Below, one piece after another: positions 6,614-13,152 of a stretch of 18,028 nt of DNA (within the stretch, counting starts at the first letter, position 1; each line of letters begins with the position of its first letter). Source of the stretch: Loktanella sp. UBA3435 (GTDB taxonomy: Bacteria > Pseudomonadota > Alphaproteobacteria > Rhodobacterales > Rhodobacteraceae); the NCBI GenBank assembly GCA_002378665.1, contig DFSO01000072.1, positions 22,484 through 40,511 on the forward strand, written 5' to 3'. The notes beneath the pieces were generated by a model that saw only the letters and a list, made by a program, of their open reading frames with translations, had not been told where the DNA came from and made no database searches. A program made the translations under genes and the position numbers.

Positions 6614-7209
6614 TTGATCCAAACGCAAACCGCCTGCCATGGGAACGTCTCCCGCAGCAACAAGCCGCAGTCGCGGTAGAGCGTATTGGCCAAGGCCTGC
6701 CGCGCATCTTTACAGACCGCACCGTCATGCGCGGCCCTTACATGGAAGACTTCGATGTCTTCGCTGACATGGTCATTTCCGACCGTGGCCGCTACATCGC
6801 AGGTCCTTTGACACGCGAAGGCGCATGGGACGATTTCATCCAATTGACAGCTAGCTGGATCTTGCGCGGCTGCGGTATGTGGACTGTGGAAGACCAAGAA
6901 GACAAAACGGTCTTAGGCTTTGTTTTACTGGGCCATGAGACAGGCGATCCCGAGCCAGAGCTTGGCTTTTTGTTCACCGAGGAAGCAGAAGGCAAGGGCT
7001 ATGCATTTGAGGCCGCAGAGAAAGCGCGTAACAATGCATGGAACGCTTTGAGCTTTGACACACTCGTCAGCTACATAGATCCAGACAACGAGCGGGCGAT
7101 CAAATTGGCCCTGCGTCTTGGCGCAGTGCGTGACCCGTCTGGCGACCACGAAAGCACACATTGCTACCGTTACCCGCGTCCAGACGCACCGCAGGTTCCG
7201 CACATATGA
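6610..7209 (+). CDS. GNAT-family N-acetyltransferase, RimJ/RimL-like (third of three)
   Basis: A 199-aa acetyltransferase with a longer N-terminal region than its two neighbours (about 45 residues before FTDRTVMRGPYMEDF). It retains the core GCGMWTVED, DPEPELGFLFTEEAEGKGYAFEAAE (given here in two joined parts: DPEPELGFLF, then the acetyl-CoA loop EGKGYAFEA) and the end NERAIKLALRLGAVRDP. AGGTGA lies about 5 nt before ATG 6610, which supports this start over an upstream GTG reading through the repeat element. It overlaps the chorismate mutase gene by 4 bp (ATGA). The acceptor substrate is unknown; coupling to a ribosomal operon makes a protein target conceivable but unproven. Confidence 0.91.
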   Translation: MIDPNANRLPWERLPQQQAAVAVERIGQGLPRIFTDRTVMRGPYMEDFDVFADMVISDRGRYIAGPLTREGAWDDFIQLTASWILRGCGMWTVEDQEDKTVLGFVLLGHETGDPEPELGFLFTEEAEGKGYAFEAAEKARNNAWNALSFDTLVSYIDPDNERAIKLALRLGAVRDPSGDHESTHCYRYPRPDAPQVPHI

Positions 7210-7502
7210 CAAATGATTCAGCCCGCGCAGCAGCCTTACTCAAAGGGCACCGCGAAAGCATAGACCGCCTCGACGCGATCCTCGTCTACACATTGGGCGA
7301 GCGTTTCAAGCACACCCAAGCTGTAGGGGTGCTTAAGGCTGAACACGACCTTCCGCCGTCTGATCCTGCCCGCGAAGCGACGCAGATTGCACGGCTCACC
7401 GAGCTTGCAACACAGGCCGATCTCGACCCTGTGTTTGCTAAGAAATTCCTGAATTTCGTTATTCAGGAAGTCATCCAACACCACAAACAACATCAATCGT
7501 AA
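7206..7502 (+). CDS. AroQ-type chorismate mutase
   Basis: Chorismate mutase converts chorismate to prephenate, the branch point to Phe and Tyr. The 98-aa product is the all-helical AroQ fold of normal single-domain length. Residues matching the E. coli active site can be placed: R16 in GHRESIDRLD, R33 in LGERFKH, K44 in VLKAEH, the R56-E57 pair in DPAREATQ, and Q87 in NFVIQEVIQHH. Start ATG 7206 overlaps the GNAT stop. It lies 50 bp before rpsP and is likely co-transcribed with it. The enzyme class is secure; whether it is the cell's only chorismate mutase cannot be told. Confidence 0.93.
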   Translation: MTNDSARAAALLKGHRESIDRLDAILVYTLGERFKHTQAVGVLKAEHDLPPSDPAREATQIARLTELATQADLDPVFAKKFLNFVIQEVIQHHKQHQS

Positions 7503-7503
7503 C

Positions 7504-7522
7504 GGTGGGGGTTCGCCCCGCC
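7504..7522 (+). other. Hairpin between aroQ-type gene and rpsP
   Basis: GGTGGGG pairs with CCCCGCC (7 bp including one G-U) around the loop GTTCG. It begins 2 nt after the chorismate mutase stop and has no T run, so it is not a standard terminator. It could be an mRNA processing or stability structure in front of rpsP. Confidence 0.4.
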
Positions 7523-7552
7523 AAACTACCTAAAAACAAAGGACTATCTATC

Positions 7553-7960
7553 ATGGCTATGAAAATTCGTCTCGCACGCGGCGGTTCCAAAAAGCGCCCT
7601 CACTACGCAATCGTTGCAGCAGACAGCCGCATGCCACGTGACGGCCGCTTCATCGAGAAGCTCGGCACATATGCACCAATGCTTCCAAAAGACAGCGAAG
7701 AGCGCGTGAAAATGGACATGGAGCGCGTTGCTTACTGGCTCGGTCAAGGCGCACAGCCAACAGACCGCGTTGCACGTATGTTGGAAGCTGCTGGCGTTCT
7801 GCCGAAGAAAGACCGCGCAAACCTGAAAAAGGGTGAGCCAGGCAAAGCTGCAAAAGCACGCGTTGAAGAAAAAGCGAAAAAGGCAGCAGCCGCAGCCGAA
7901 GCTGCCGCAGCACCTGCGCCAGTTGAAGAAGCACCTGCAGAAGAAGCAGCAGCTGAGTAA
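7553..7960 (+). CDS. rpsP: 30S ribosomal protein S16
   Basis: S16 is a small-subunit assembly protein. The first 80 or so residues are canonical: MKIRLARGGSKKRPHYAIV, ADSRMPRDGRFIEKLGTY, then VAYWLGQGAQPTDRV. The product is 135 aa, longer than the usual 80-90, because of a Lys-rich then Ala/Glu/Pro-rich low-complexity tail from about residue 98 (ending APAEEAAAE), which I recall as common in Rhodobacterales. ATG 7553 follows AAAGGAC at good spacing; a second ATG two codons later is the alternative. It is followed by a strong hairpin before rimM. Confidence 0.98.
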   Translation: MAMKIRLARGGSKKRPHYAIVAADSRMPRDGRFIEKLGTYAPMLPKDSEERVKMDMERVAYWLGQGAQPTDRVARMLEAAGVLPKKDRANLKKGEPGKAAKARVEEKAKKAAAAAEAAAAPAPVEEAPAEEAAAE

Positions 7961-7968
7961 TCAACGTT

Positions 7969-8008
7969 TTGCCCGAGCCTTGTGCTCGGGCAATCCCCCC
8001 TCTTTTTT
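7969..8008 (+). terminator. Hairpin (attenuator or partial terminator) between rpsP and rimM
   Basis: TTGCCCGAGC (7969-7978) and GCTCGGGCAA (7984-7993) form a perfect 10-bp stem with a 5-nt loop. A T-rich tract (TCTTTTTT, 8001-8008) follows after a C run rather than immediately. It could lower rimM expression relative to rpsP or protect the rpsP 3' end. Confidence 0.65.
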
Positions 8009-8051
8009 GCACAGACCTGCAATCCGCAGGGTTATGCCAAGGAGATCTCAC

Positions 8052-8564
8052 ATGACTGACCGTATCGTTGTAGGCACCCTTGGTGGTGCATTTGGAATTG
8101 CAGGCGAGGTGCGCCTCAAGTCGTTTTGCGCCGACCCAGAGGCTATCGGTGACTACGCGCCGCTGACAACCGAGGACGGGAAAACCTTTCCGATGCTCGT
8201 ACTGACAGGCCGTCTCAAAGGCGGGTTTACCGCGCGCGTGCAAGGCATCAACACCAAAGAAGAGGCCGACGATCTGCGTAATGTCTCGCTTTATGCAGAG
8301 CGCACAAACCTGCCAAACCTGCCCGACGACGAATACTATTATACAGACCTCGAAGGCCTAGATGTGATCGACACCGGCAGCCAAAAGCTCGGCACCGTAA
8401 AGACCGTCGTGAACCACGGCGCAGGAGATTTGCTGGAAATTCAACCCGTTGGACATTCCGAAACCGTATATCTGCCATTCACCCAAGCCAATGTGCCCAC
8501 AGTTGACCTTGCGACAGGCCGTATCATCGCTGATCCCCCCGAAGGCGTGTTTCCAAGCGCTTGA
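8052..8564 (+). CDS. rimM: Ribosome maturation factor RimM
   Basis: RimM helps mature the 30S subunit 3' domain and binds S19. The 170-aa protein has the N-terminal beta-barrel (VGTLGGAFGIAGEVRLKSF at 7-25, the G-x-HG-x-x-G-E-V-like motif with F-G in place of H-G) and the C-terminal PRC-barrel (DDEYYYTDLEGLDVID, then GAGDLLEI and VYLPFTQANV). ATG 8052 follows AAGGAG at about 8 nt. Its position after rpsP and upstream of trmD is the standard order, although here two sulfotransferase-like genes separate it from trmD. Confidence 0.97.
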   Translation: MTDRIVVGTLGGAFGIAGEVRLKSFCADPEAIGDYAPLTTEDGKTFPMLVLTGRLKGGFTARVQGINTKEEADDLRNVSLYAERTNLPNLPDDEYYYTDLEGLDVIDTGSQKLGTVKTVVNHGAGDLLEIQPVGHSETVYLPFTQANVPTVDLATGRIIADPPEGVFPSA

Positions 8565-8636
8565 GTGCTTTACCTAACAGGCAGAAACGGGTTCTAATGG
8601 GGGCCAAGCCTTTCTCAATGAATGGACCCTTTGTTT

Positions 8637-9440
8637 ATGCGGCAAATTCTCTTGCACCCAGGGTTTCACAAAACCGGCACAAGCTCGATGCAGCATTTCT
8701 TGTGGATCAACCGTGAAGCATTAGAGCCCTACTTTGACCTGCGAATGCTGCGACATCTGAAACCCGTCGTCCAGCTTTGCACGCTGTTCTCGCGCAAACA
8801 AAATCCGCTGACACTTGTGGATATGGTGGACCTTCTCGACGAGGTTTTCGCCGAATTCCCCGTCCGCGACGACCGTGATCTTTTGATAAGCTGCGAGGGG
8901 CTGGCGGGCCATCTGCCCGGCTGGCCGAATGTGCGTGACTATAGCGCGGTGCCGACCCTTATGGCCTATCTTGCAGGCTATTTCGCCGATCGTTTTCCAG
9001 ACGCGCAAGTCAAAGTTCTCTTCACGACGCGCTCGTCAAATGAATGGCTCTATAGTGCATATCGCCACCATCTGCGCGGCCAGCGCATGACGCTCGACTT
9101 TAAAGAATTCGAAGCCCAATTTGGCGCCGCAGCCAACTTAGACAAGGTCATCGCCGAGGTGGCCGAAACCCTTGCGCCGCTTCCCGTTTTGTTCATGCCG
9201 ATGTCGGACGCGTTGCGCCATCCACGTGGGCCAGGGGCCGCACTTGTCGATCAAATGAACGTCCCGCAGGTCGTGCGCGATAGTTTGCAAGTTGTTGGCA
9301 AAGGCAATGAAGGGCCAAGCGACGCGCTCTGGGAACAGTTCCTCAAATTGAACCGCTCCACACTGCCCGATCGCACCGTCGTAAATCAGAAAAAAGCGCT
9401 GGCAGAGGCGGCGGCTCTTGGCGGGTGGAAGGCCGTCTAA
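8637..9440 (+). CDS. Sulfotransferase-like P-loop protein (first of tandem pair)
   Basis: A 267-aa protein with features of PAPS-dependent sulfotransferases, which transfer sulfate to carbohydrates, lipids or proteins. The N-terminal GFHKTGTSS (9-17) matches the 5'-phosphosulfate-binding loop. The later TTRSSNEWLYSAYRHHLRG resembles the 3'-phosphate-binding R...S.Y motif, with the arginine and the SAY serine present. ATG 8637 is chosen because it aligns with the start of the downstream paralogue (MRQILLHPGFHKTGT against MQQIVVHAGFHKTGT); an in-frame ATG at 8622 would add five residues. It is inserted between rimM and trmD and ends 2 bp before its paralogue. The acceptor is unknown. Confidence 0.8.
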   Translation: MRQILLHPGFHKTGTSSMQHFLWINREALEPYFDLRMLRHLKPVVQLCTLFSRKQNPLTLVDMVDLLDEVFAEFPVRDDRDLLISCEGLAGHLPGWPNVRDYSAVPTLMAYLAGYFADRFPDAQVKVLFTTRSSNEWLYSAYRHHLRGQRMTLDFKEFEAQFGAAANLDKVIAEVAETLAPLPVLFMPMSDALRHPRGPGAALVDQMNVPQVVRDSLQVVGKGNEGPSDALWEQFLKLNRSTLPDRTVVNQKKALAEAAALGGWKAV

Positions 9441-9442
9441 AC

Positions 9443-10219
9443 ATGCAGCAGATCGTTGTCCACGCAGGATTTCACAAGACAGGGACCACCACGATCCAGT
9501 CTTTCCTAATGGAGAACGGCAAGCACCTTTGGCCGCATATGGCTCTCGTGATGCCCGCACGTATTAGCGAAGTGACCAAATTCGCGACCATGCATTCCGT
9601 CATCGGCGGGCCGATTTCGCGTGACGAATTCCACTTCCGCATGGTCGAATTTCTGCGCTCTTTGGACATCGGTAAAAAGCGGCATTTGTGCATCAGCGCC
9701 GAAGACCTCGCGGGCCTCCTTCCGGGACGCAGCGGCAAAGAAACCTACGCAGGGTGCCCCGCCCTCATGGCCACCACACGCGACGCATTGCGCGAAGTTT
9801 TTGGCCCTGATCTGCCGATCACGTTCTATCTGTCCACCCGCGACCCTGACCGTTGGTTGCGTAGCAGCTATTGGCAAAACCTGCGGTCCTCGCCGCTCAA
9901 AATGGACTATGCGACATTTGCGGAAACCTATCCTGACGCCGCGAATTTCGACCCCATCATTGCACAAACGCGCGAAGCACTGGGGGATACCCCGCTCTTG
10001 ACCACAGCGATGGAAGACACGCTTTCTATGCGCTTTGGCCCTGCGACGCCAATCATTGGTCTCTTCGCTTTGCCGGCTGAAACCCTCGACGCGCTCACTA
10101 TGCCGATCTCGCGCAATGCCTCGCCTTCGCCCGAGATCATCGCCGAAGTTCTCGCCCTCAATCGCAGCGGCCTTGACCGCGACACGCTGGACGCCCGCAA
10201 AAAGGCGCTGCTCGGTTGA
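9443..10219 (+). CDS. Sulfotransferase-like P-loop protein (second of tandem pair)
   Basis: A 258-aa paralogue of the preceding gene. It carries GFHKTGTTT (9-17) as the putative PAPS loop and LSTRDPDRWLRSSYWQNLRS as the putative 3'-phosphate-binding segment. Both proteins share an SAEDLAG/SCEGLAG block in the middle and an ALNRS/KLNRS...ARKKAL/NQKKAL end, so they arose by duplication. ATG 9443 lies 2 bp after the upstream stop, suggesting one transcript. trmD begins 38 bp downstream. The catalytic acceptor and physiological role are unknown. Confidence 0.8.
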   Translation: MQQIVVHAGFHKTGTTTIQSFLMENGKHLWPHMALVMPARISEVTKFATMHSVIGGPISRDEFHFRMVEFLRSLDIGKKRHLCISAEDLAGLLPGRSGKETYAGCPALMATTRDALREVFGPDLPITFYLSTRDPDRWLRSSYWQNLRSSPLKMDYATFAETYPDAANFDPIIAQTREALGDTPLLTTAMEDTLSMRFGPATPIIGLFALPAETLDALTMPISRNASPSPEIIAEVLALNRSGLDRDTLDARKKALLG

Positions 10220-10257
10220 CCCTACCCAACCCCTCACAATTGGGCTAATTCAACGCC

Positions 10258-11064
10258 ATGACAGACGCACCCAAAACCAAGGCCATAGGCCGCAAGTCCA
10301 TCCGCCCGACGTTTCAGCCGCGCGAATTGATGACCGACACACCCGACCTTGCAGGCGCATGGACGGCGCAGATCATCACGCTGTTCCCGCAGGCCTTTCC
10401 GGGGGTCTTGGGCGAAAGCCTGATGGGCAAAGCGTTGAAAGATGGCCTGTGGCAGCTGCAAACCTACGACCTGCGCGACTATGGGATCGGCAAACACAAA
10501 AACGTAGACGATACCCCTGCAGGCGGTGGCGCTGGCATGGTGCTACGCGCCGATGTGCTAGCGGCCGCAATCAATGACGCCCGCGCTGCTGCACGTGGTG
10601 TCATGCCAATTTACTACCTCAGCCCACGGGGCAAACGCATCGACCAAGAGATGGCCCGCAATTTGGCAAAAGCCGACGGCGTGACCCTGCTTTGTGGACG
10701 TTTCGAGGGCGTGGATGAACGGGTACTACAACACTTCAACATCCAAGAAATCTCGCTCGGTGATTTTGTGATGACAGGCGGCGAACTGGCAGCCCAAGCC
10801 CTCATCGACGCCACCGTGCGGCTCCTGCCCGGTGTGCTTGGCAACGCGGATTCAGCGGTCGAGGAAAGCTTCTCCAACGGTATGTTGGAGCACCCGCAAT
10901 ACACAAAACCCGCCGAATGGCAGGGCCACCCGATCCCCGAAGTCCTGCTCTCAGGCAACCACGCCAAAATCGCAAAATGGCGCAAGGAAATGTCGGAAGA
11001 GATTACGCGGGAACGCAGGCCAGATTTGTGGCAAGCACGTGAGGGGCATGGGAAAAAGGGCTAG
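10258..11064 (+). CDS. trmD: tRNA (guanine-N1)-methyltransferase TrmD
   Basis: TrmD uses SAM to make m1G37 in tRNAs, preventing frameshifting; it is a dimeric trefoil-knot (SPOUT) enzyme. The 268-aa protein has PAGGGAGMVLRADV (87-100), LLCGRFEGVDERVL (144-157) and ISLGDFVMTGGE (165-176), which holds the catalytic aspartate D169, then HPQYTKPAEWQG. The conserved body starts at WTAQIITLFP (35-44). The preceding 34 residues (GRKSIRP, PRELM) form an N-terminal extension that I recall in other Rhodobacterales. ATG 10258 has no strong ribosome binding site, and ATG 10330 (MTDTPDLAGAW) is an alternative start. The stop codon lies in a hairpin. Confidence 0.97.
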   Translation: MTDAPKTKAIGRKSIRPTFQPRELMTDTPDLAGAWTAQIITLFPQAFPGVLGESLMGKALKDGLWQLQTYDLRDYGIGKHKNVDDTPAGGGAGMVLRADVLAAAINDARAAARGVMPIYYLSPRGKRIDQEMARNLAKADGVTLLCGRFEGVDERVLQHFNIQEISLGDFVMTGGELAAQALIDATVRLLPGVLGNADSAVEESFSNGMLEHPQYTKPAEWQGHPIPEVLLSGNHAKIAKWRKEMSEEITRERRPDLWQAREGHGKKG

Positions 11065-11083
11065 GTCCGCTTTGCGGACTTAG
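11061..11083 (+). other. Hairpin containing the trmD stop codon
   Basis: CTAGGTCCGC (11061-11070) pairs with GCGGACTTAG (11074-11083) over a TTT loop, 10 bp with one G-U pair. The trmD TAG (11062-11064) is inside the left arm. No T run follows, so it is not a typical intrinsic terminator; it may be an RNA 3'-end stabiliser or part of a dispersed repeat. Confidence 0.5.
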
Positions 11084-11119
11084 TGTGACTTCGCTGCGGT
11101 TGCACCAATGACCGCTTCC
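11063..11119 (-). repeat. Possible diverged copy of a dispersed intergenic repeat (copy C)
   Basis: Read on the minus strand, this stretch has the landmarks AGCGG-CATTGG, TGCA, GCAG and finally GCGGACCT in the same order as the repeat at 11991-12052. Identity is low and the alignment needs gaps, so this copy is tentative. Confidence 0.3.
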
Positions 11120-11147
11120 ACGATCTCAACGTTTTTCGTGGTGAGTG

Positions 11148-11786
11148 TTAAATGTCAGCGGGATCAGACCTGAGGGGCCAATAAGAGTAAGCGACGGACG
11201 CAAAGAAACTGGTCGGACGATGAGAAGCTGCTTTTTGCTGCGAATACTCCCCTTGTTGAGATAAATAGTAGTCGCAGGGTCGAAATTCGGTCCCCTTCTT
11301 GAAAATGATCTCCATTTCGGTGTCCGGTGACCAAATCGGCCGGTACTTCAACACAACCGAAGGAACACCGTCATGCAATACAATCTCCATATGCATCGGC
11401 GTCAAAAAGGCCCAGACATGCTCCTTTTGCGTCGGGGCACGCCCCCCATTCATTTCAAATGGCTTTGTCGTATTAAGTTGCCACCCGATATAGTCTTCAG
11501 CATCCTTAAAATCTGAATAGCATGCTTCAGAAATATCATGCTGGTAGTGAAAATATAGAAAACTCTCGACATCACCGCGAATGTTTGGATCGATCTTCAA
11601 GAAGCTACGCAAGCATGCAACTCTTTCACTCGCGTCAATTTCATTTGACCAATAGTAAAGAGGTATGTCGACGTTATCCAGAAACCTGATTTCGACTTTT
11701 TCAGCGATCTCACTTGGTCCATAAATATCATCATCGCTGCTTGTAAATGGTTTACTAATGTGGTCGATAAGTTCAAATAGGTCCAA
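11148..11786 (-). CDS. Hypothetical protein, AT-richer orphan; 5' end interrupted by an in-frame stop
   Basis: A 212-aa acidic, soluble-looking protein with no signal peptide or membrane segment. I do not recognise the family with confidence. The middle part (HVWAFLTPMHMEIVLHDG, then VVLKYRPIWSPDTEMEII) resembles the beta-rich DUF6985/immunity-type proteins, but this is only a guess. The open frame begins with TTG 11786, which directly follows TAA (11789-11787). Five codons further upstream in the same frame is ATG 11804, preceded at 9 nt by a strong GGAGG. The original start was therefore probably 11804, now cut by a nonsense codon, with re-initiation at TTG possible. Base composition is visibly more AT-rich than its neighbours, suggesting acquisition. 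It has no partner gene. Confidence 0.6.
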   Translation of the reverse strand: MDLFELIDHISKPFTSSDDDIYGPSEIAEKVEIRFLDNVDIPLYYWSNEIDASERVACLRSFLKIDPNIRGDVESFLYFHYQHDISEACYSDFKDAEDYIGWQLNTTKPFEMNGGRAPTQKEHVWAFLTPMHMEIVLHDGVPSVVLKYRPIWSPDTEMEIIFKKGTEFRPCDYYLSQQGEYSQQKAASHRPTSFFASVAYSYWPLRSDPADI

Positions 11787-11990
11787 TTAGACGTGCTCTT
11801 CCATGGCGGTTTTCCTCCAAGTTGGTGCGTGCTTGCGTTGCCCACGCCTCTCATCCCGAAAAATGATAATGCCCAGATATAGGTCCGTAACGGCCTCTCT
11901 GCAACACGGTGTAGATCTGTCCTACTTTTTTGCGTCCCATGCGAGCGTTTAAACAACTATCCAAAGCACCGATGCGACGTGTCTTGCGGA

Positions 11991-12052
11991 GCGGACATTG
12001 GCTGCATTGCAGAAAGCCGGTAATATGGGCTCTCGGCGGACCTTCGCTGCGG
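11991..12052 (+). repeat. Dispersed intergenic repeat, copy A
   Basis: It begins GCGGACATTGGCTGC and passes through TATGGGCTCT to CGGACCTTCGCTGCGG. In an ungapped comparison with 15001-15031, 21 of the first 31 positions agree, and a shared ATGGGCTCT and CGGAC follow after a one-base gap. Both copies lie in non-coding gaps. Confidence 0.5.
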
Positions 12053-12079
12053 AATGAGCCATGATCAGCAAGGCAGGAC

Positions 12080-12120
12080 AAAACGGTCTTTTTTAATACA
12101 AGTATAAATGACCGTTTTTT
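12080..12120. terminator. Bidirectional intrinsic terminator after the second LysR gene
   Basis: AAAACGGTC (12080-12088) pairs with GACCGTTTT (12110-12118), a 9-bp stem over a 21-nt AT-rich loop that itself contains ATAC-AA-GTAT. On the minus strand it sits 8 bp after the LysR stop and ends GACCGTTTT. On the plus strand it ends in six Ts. It separates the LysR unit from the orphan gene. Confidence 0.6.
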
Positions 12121-12125
12121 GTGGA

Positions 12126-13049
12126 TCAACGCTCCACGATGCACTGCGATGAACCTGCATTTGCAAAATAGGTTTCGCACGCTTTCACAAAATCTTTAAC
12201 ACTTCGCCGTGGGCGCGATTTGTCGTAACCGATTGCGAGGGTGAGTGGCGGTAGATCGTCTGAAATCGGGAGTGCTACAACATTCGCACCCGTATAACTC
12301 TCGGTGGTTAGCGGACGCATATTGAGGATGGCGCAGCCCCGACCCGAAGCCACGACGCTTCGGACCATTTCAGTCGAATTTACATAGGCCGCGACAGGTG
12401 CTTGGCGGGCACCTGGTTGGAAGAGCCCCTCGTAATAGGACGCGGCAACGGGTCGGTTAAGCACGACCAAAGGTTCCAGAGCGATCTGCGCCATTGAAAC
12501 CGAGGATTGCTGTGTCAAAGGATGTGCGGCGGGTAGCAGACAATAGGGCGGTGCCGTAATAAGGATCTCGAAATCTACTGTGGGGCGCACACCTTCAGCG
12601 ACAAAGAGAATGACATCGAATGTGCCGTTGAGTAGTCCGTCCTGCGCCTGATCGTTGTCACATTCTGTCAGTTCAAGCGTTACTGAACTATCGGCTGGCA
12701 AGAAGGTATCGAAGATCGGTGGCAAAAATGCGGGTGCGATGGGCGCGTAATACCCGATCCGCAAAGTCCCGCTAAGGGCATGCCGCAATTCCGCACCTTC
12801 GTTGAGCACGGACTGGTATTCTTCCAATAGCCGCTCGCATTTGCGAGCTACTTCGCGTCCGCTGGCATTGGCCTGAATGCCCCGCGCGCGTTGTCTTGTC
12901 ACAAGTGTCAGGTCAAACTCAGTCTCGACTTGGTCTATGGCGGACGAAATCGCGGAAGCTGCAATGTTCAACTCCACTGCGGCTTTGGCAATGTTGCCGT
13001 GGTGCAGGGCGGTGGTGAAATATTCCATAGCTTTTAAAGTCAGCGCCAT
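12126..13049 (-). CDS. LysR-type transcriptional regulator
   Basis: A 307-aa regulator. The N-terminal winged helix (3-60) reads AMEYFTTALHHGNIAKAAVE, then IAASAISSAIDQVETEFDLT and the wing RQRARGIQANASGREV. The effector-binding domain starts near GTLRIGYYAPIAPAFLP. The gene is divergent from the sterol desaturase-like gene, with 103 bp between the starts containing paired operator-like repeats, so it most likely controls that gene, the PanB-like gene behind it, and itself. The inducer is unknown. A terminator lies immediately downstream. Confidence 0.93.
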   Translation of the reverse strand: MALTLKAMEYFTTALHHGNIAKAAVELNIAASAISSAIDQVETEFDLTLVTRQRARGIQANASGREVARKCERLLEEYQSVLNEGAELRHALSGTLRIGYYAPIAPAFLPPIFDTFLPADSSVTLELTECDNDQAQDGLLNGTFDVILFVAEGVRPTVDFEILITAPPYCLLPAAHPLTQQSSVSMAQIALEPLVVLNRPVAASYYEGLFQPGARQAPVAAYVNSTEMVRSVVASGRGCAILNMRPLTTESYTGANVVALPISDDLPPLTLAIGYDKSRPRRSVKDFVKACETYFANAGSSQCIVER

Positions 13050-13062
13050 TCATAACCTCGTA

Positions 13063-13103
13063 TTTTCAGATGTAGGTCATCTTATAATACCATTTTTCAG
13101 ATG
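13063..13103. promoter_or_regulatory. LysR-type operator pair and -10 box of the desaturase promoter
   Basis: TTTTCAGATG occurs at 13063-13072 and again at 13094-13103, 31 bp apart (about three helical turns). The first copy is also half of the inverted repeat AGATG-TAGGT-CATCT (13068-13082). A perfect TATAAT (13083-13088) lies between the two repeats, with no good -35 17 bp upstream, as expected for an activator-dependent promoter. Binding by the divergent LysR protein is inferred. Confidence 0.6.
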
Positions 13104-13152
13104 ATAAAGGCCATGCCATTGTATGAGTATCGCCATTTTCACGAGGTCCATC

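Larger units (their letters stand above)
11805..12125. other. Gene-poor gap between the orphan gene and the second LysR gene
   Basis: These 321 bp hold no credible gene. They contain the orphan gene's ribosome binding site (GGAGG, 11818-11814 on minus), a PmeI-type GTTTAAAC (11947-11954), dispersed repeat copy A (11991-12052) and a bidirectional terminator (12080-12120). Short frames here look like chance translations of the repeat. Confidence 0.6.

Noticed and set aside
11851..12180. Minus-strand frame of 109 codons between the orphan gene and LysR
   Set aside because: It crosses the LysR stop region, a terminator and dispersed repeat copy A; the translation has no coherent domain.
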